In this document: positions 61,413 to 64,000 of the stretch, in pieces
Layout of the letters: each line of letters opens with the position of its first letter
Numbering within the stretch: position 1 is the stretch's first letter
From: Dyadobacter sp. CY323
GTDB lineage: Bacteria; Bacteroidota; Bacteroidia; Cytophagales; Spirosomataceae
Assembly: GCF_021390245.1 (NCBI RefSeq)
Contig: NZ_JAJUXH010000007.1
Location: forward strand, 186,001 to 250,000
Direction: 5' to 3'
DNA: 64,000 bases
Notes under the pieces: generated by a model
Databases searched by the model: none
What the model saw: the letters and a program-made list of their open reading frames with translations, nothing else
Told to the model about the DNA's origin: nothing
Translations under genes and position numbers: made by a program

Positions 61413-61527
61413 TTCACCTCTCACATTTCACATTTCACCTCTCACATTTCACCTCTCACTTTTCACACTCTCACTTTTCACCTCTCACTTTTCACCTCTC
61501 ACTTTTCACACTCTCACTTTTCACACT
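61413..61527. repeat. Heptad tandem array, TTCACCT/CTCACTT-type units
   Basis: About 115 nt are built almost only of 7-nt units such as TTCACCT, CTCACAT, TTCACAT, CTCACTT and TTCACAC, with a few 6- or 8-nt variants. The last unit overlaps the TAG stop (61530-61528) of the SusD gene. On the minus strand the units read GTGAAAN/GTGAGAN, as at 22112. Such heptanucleotide arrays resemble the short tandem repeats known in cyanobacteria and some Bacteroidota. Confidence 0.85.
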
Positions 61528-63108
61528 CTAATTTTTATCCCACCACAACGCCGTACTGGCTTTATCTGGTCCATTAAGCAACTTCACAGCGTCCGTAACA
61601 GCGACTTTATTGTTTGCTTTTTCCGAATCGATGAACGGGAACCTTCTGATGAATGCCGTATTCGGTACGTCCGGATTTACTGAATTCACGACATGGTAAA
61701 GTTTTGGGAAAAGAGACCTTCTGAACTCCGCCCACGCCTCGCAACCATCCGGATACAATGCCAGCCATTTCTGTGTACCGATCTGCTCGCGCTGAATCGC
61801 AGGGGTCGCGCCCCATTTGACAGGAATATTGCTCACCGCCGGAGAATTCTGCGAATCGCCGGGGGCGATCGGAGGCGTAGTACCGTTGATATACGTTTCG
61901 ACAACTGCGCCGCTGAATCCCCAGGTAGCCATGGATTGACGGATTCCTTCTTCGTAAAAACTCTGCGCAGTACCGGTTCCCATGTTCCAGCCATTGAGCG
62001 CGCCTTCTGCTTTCAGGAAATGCGCCTCGGCCGCGTGCATGATGTCTGCTTTTACGGCGAGCAGGTTTTCCCAGCCCGATCCTGTGCCTGTGTTACGTAC
62101 CCATCTCGCACCGATGTTCGAATTGTTGTCATTGGTGTTCAAAGGCTCGATCAGCTGTGCAGGACTCAATCCGTTACGCACACCTTCGTAGGTTTTGGTA
62201 TTGAATGCCGGCTGGAAGAATTGTGCCATACGCGGGTCATTATAACCTTTCAAAATGGATTCCATGGTTGCACTCATGCGGAATTCACCCCATGCTGCAA
62301 TCCGTGAAAGACCATTGGCATCGGCGCTGCTCACAGCCGTCCGCACCATCATGGCGTCGTCCGTTGCTGTTGTCAGCACTCCCGCCGCCACAGCTGCTTC
62401 CGCTTCTTTTTTCGCGCGTGCAGGGTCCACTTTCGAAATACGTAATGCAAGGCGCAAACGCAGCGTGTTCGCAAATTTGATCCATTTGTTCACATCCCCG
62501 GCATACATAATGTCAGATCCACCGAATGGTTTTTCAGCCGTTTTGGACTTCAATATGGCTACGGCAGCATCCAGTCTTTTGAAAAAATCATCATAAATCA
62601 CATCCTGAGCGTCGTATTTCACACTTTGCGCAGGTACGCCAGCGTCGAAATAAGGGATTGGCCCGTAATAATCGGTCACGCGGTGAAATGAGAACACCCA
62701 CCAGATGCTCGCCAGCGAATATTCCGCACTGTTCGGATCGTAGCTTTCAAACAACGTTTTCAGCTGCGGCACCACCTGGATGTAAATCGGGTTCCAGTGT
62801 GAGTTGATCCACGACATGTTTGTAAAATACCTGTCTGACTGGAAGTTGGCAGTAGTGGTTGCAAAATACTGCGCATACAAATCCGCAAAAAGGTTGGTGG
62901 CAGTCTGGTAAGAAGGATGGTATGAACCCTGGGACAATGCATGCGAAAACAATTTCGGATATTCTGCCGGGGTCAGTACAACAAGGGCGGTCTTACTCTT
63001 GTTCATGGTGTCGAAGTCGTCGGTACAGGCGGCGCCGAAAAAGCCAGCGAGCCCGATGGAACCAACACTCAAGATCTTTCTTAATTTCTGATTTATATTT
63101 CGTTTCAT
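61528..63108 (-). CDS. SusD-like_2 outer-membrane lipoprotein
   Basis: 526 aa. Lipobox FGAAC near 28, then TDDFDTMNKSKTALVVLTPA. SIWWVFSFHRVTDYYGPIPY and KWIKFANTLRLRLALRISKV are typical of the SusD-like_2 branch. It is the surface partner of the SusC whose end lies 43 nt upstream. The final codons and stop fall into the heptad array, so array changes could alter the C-terminus. Confidence 0.92.
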   Translation of the reverse strand: MKRNINQKLRKILSVGSIGLAGFFGAACTDDFDTMNKSKTALVVLTPAEYPKLFSHALSQGSYHPSYQTATNLFADLYAQYFATTTANFQSDRYFTNMSWINSHWNPIYIQVVPQLKTLFESYDPNSAEYSLASIWWVFSFHRVTDYYGPIPYFDAGVPAQSVKYDAQDVIYDDFFKRLDAAVAILKSKTAEKPFGGSDIMYAGDVNKWIKFANTLRLRLALRISKVDPARAKKEAEAAVAAGVLTTATDDAMMVRTAVSSADANGLSRIAAWGEFRMSATMESILKGYNDPRMAQFFQPAFNTKTYEGVRNGLSPAQLIEPLNTNDNNSNIGARWVRNTGTGSGWENLLAVKADIMHAAEAHFLKAEGALNGWNMGTGTAQSFYEEGIRQSMATWGFSGAVVETYINGTTPPIAPGDSQNSPAVSNIPVKWGATPAIQREQIGTQKWLALYPDGCEAWAEFRRSLFPKLYHVVNSVNPDVPNTAFIRRFPFIDSEKANNKVAVTDAVKLLNGPDKASTALWWDKN

Positions 63109-63151
63109 GATATGTCAATATTTAAAAAATACACTGGTTCCTGGACATCAA

Positions 63152-64000
63152 TTAAAAGCTGAGTTTTAGGTTCAACCCGATTGTTCTCGACGATGGCAGG
63201 TTCCCGTAGTCAAGACCCTGGAAGTTACCTGCACCCAGGTTCATATCCGGATCGAACGGCAGCTTGCGTTTCGCCAGACCGGGAATATCCATTTTGGCAT
63301 TGCCTCTGTAAATGAAGAACAGGTTACGCGCAGTGAACGATAGCCGCGCATTTTTCAGGAAAGAGTTTGGAGAGAAAGGAATGTTGTAACCCAATGTAAG
63401 CTCGCGCAAACGGAAGTTGGTCGCCGAATACGTAAAGAACTCGCCCCATGAATAACGTCCCTGTGAAACGGTTTGCCAGAATTGTTCCGCAGTGATCGCC
63501 TTTGTGTTGGGAGCACCTTCGGCCGTTACCGCAGGAAGTACCCATCCGCCTTCACGATGCGCCTCGGTATAGTCAGAGTTACCGTCGAATGCGAGGTTAG
63601 CTTCTGTTCCCGAAGTTACAATTCCGCCTATACGTCCGTCCACAAGGAAGGAGAACACGAAGTTTTTGTAGTTGAAACTGTTGTTCCAGCCCAACGTGAA
63701 TTTTGGGTTATAGTTTCCGATGGTGGCAATTGGCCCCACAGCCGGTACGCCCGCCGCAGTCACTACATACCTGCCCTGCGAGTCTCTCAGCCAGGTATTA
63801 GCTTCCATATCCCCAAAAGAACCTCCCTCGGCAACAATCGGCGATGCAGATCTGATACCGCTTCCCAAACTCACCTTTTTGATACTTTCGTTCAGGTAAA
63901 CCACTTTGTTCACGTTACGGGCAAAATTCACGCTCGTCTCCCAGGAAACCCTGCCACCTTTCAATGGCTTGCCGGAAGCAACGATCTCGATACCCGTGTT
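63152..64000 (-). CDS. SusC/RagA-type TonB-dependent transporter, C-terminal part (cut by window edge)
   Basis: 283 codons from the right edge to TAA at 63152. The fragment starts NTGIEIVASGKPLKGGRVSW, barrel sequence typical of SusC, and ends SRTIGLNLKLSF, the aromatic outer-membrane C-terminus. FRLRELTLGYNIPF and ARLSFTARNLFFIYRG are SusC landmarks. Signal peptide, plug and any STN domain lie outside the window. Confidence 0.92.
   Translation of the reverse strand, partial: NTGIEIVASGKPLKGGRVSWETSVNFARNVNKVVYLNESIKKVSLGSGIRSASPIVAEGGSFGDMEANTWLRDSQGRYVVTAAGVPAVGPIATIGNYNPKFTLGWNNSFNYKNFVFSFLVDGRIGGIVTSGTEANLAFDGNSDYTEAHREGGWVLPAVTAEGAPNTKAITAEQFWQTVSQGRYSWGEFFTYSATNFRLRELTLGYNIPFSPNSFLKNARLSFTARNLFFIYRGNAKMDIPGLAKRKLPFDPDMNLGAGNFQGLDYGNLPSSRTIGLNLKLSF

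Overview
The window reads as chromosomal DNA of a Bacteroidota bacterium of the Cytophagales/Spirosomaceae type (Dyadobacter-like by overall impression; the species is not proven). The reasons are five SusC/SusD outer-membrane uptake pairs, FecR/ECF-sigma switches, MacB/FtsX-type ABC permeases with PadR regulators, FG-GAP/ASPIC proteins, and promoters of the Bacteroidota form (TTTG, 19 nt, TAnnTTTG). No rRNA, tRNA, CRISPR array, prophage or complete insertion sequence was found.

Layout. (1) 1-5558, minus: ECF sigma, FecR, SusC, SusD (cut by the left edge). The sigma gene carries an in-frame TAA. (2) 5776-19007, minus: a second sigma-FecR-SusC-SusD locus. It continues into an FAD oxidoreductase, a secreted protein with an FMN-binding-like motif, a ceramidase-like hydrolase and a large Tat-type secreted protein. 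(3) 19158-23701, plus: a small membrane-associated protein, an FG-GAP/ASPIC lipoprotein and a MATE transporter. (4) 23772-25730, minus: an AT-rich accessory patch. It holds a frameshifted zeta-toxin-like kinase with an overlapping 57-aa partner, two XRE regulators and a membrane protein whose promoter lies inside two perfect palindromes. (5) 25785-38227: a possible sulfur-linked region. It contains a SusC/SusD pair preceded by a consensus promoter, a 21-bp palindromic operator and a 24-codon leader ORF ending in Cys-stop; an Rrf2 regulator; a sterol-desaturase-like enzyme; a stand-alone IS1595-type zinc-ribbon protein with the same operator upstream; and a family 2A encapsulin operon (shell, cysteine desulfurase cargo with about 190 extra N-terminal residues, serine acetyltransferase). 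(6) 38360-44087, plus: haloalkane dehalogenase, AraC regulator, PadR plus ABC permease, and a fused nucleotidyltransferase-HEPN protein. (7) 44136-58502, minus: a fourth sigma-FecR-SusC-SusD locus continuing into a glycosidase-like protein, an M24-fold protein, a polysaccharide deacetylase, RhaM, a DUF6786-like protein and RhaT, so probably uptake and use of a rhamnose-containing glycan. (8) 58766-64000, minus: a fifth SusC (cut) and SusD with two MFS transporters.

The most interesting candidate system is in region 5. The operator AATCTAT-N7-ATAGATT occurs twice, once just downstream of the SusC promoter and once between the zinc-ribbon gene and the encapsulin operon, with an Rrf2 gene between them. 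This suggests, as inference, one cysteine/sulfur-responsive regulon joining outer-membrane uptake to encapsulated sulfur storage. Encapsulated cysteine desulfurases are already described; the operator, the leader peptide and the link to SusC/SusD are the parts that may be new.
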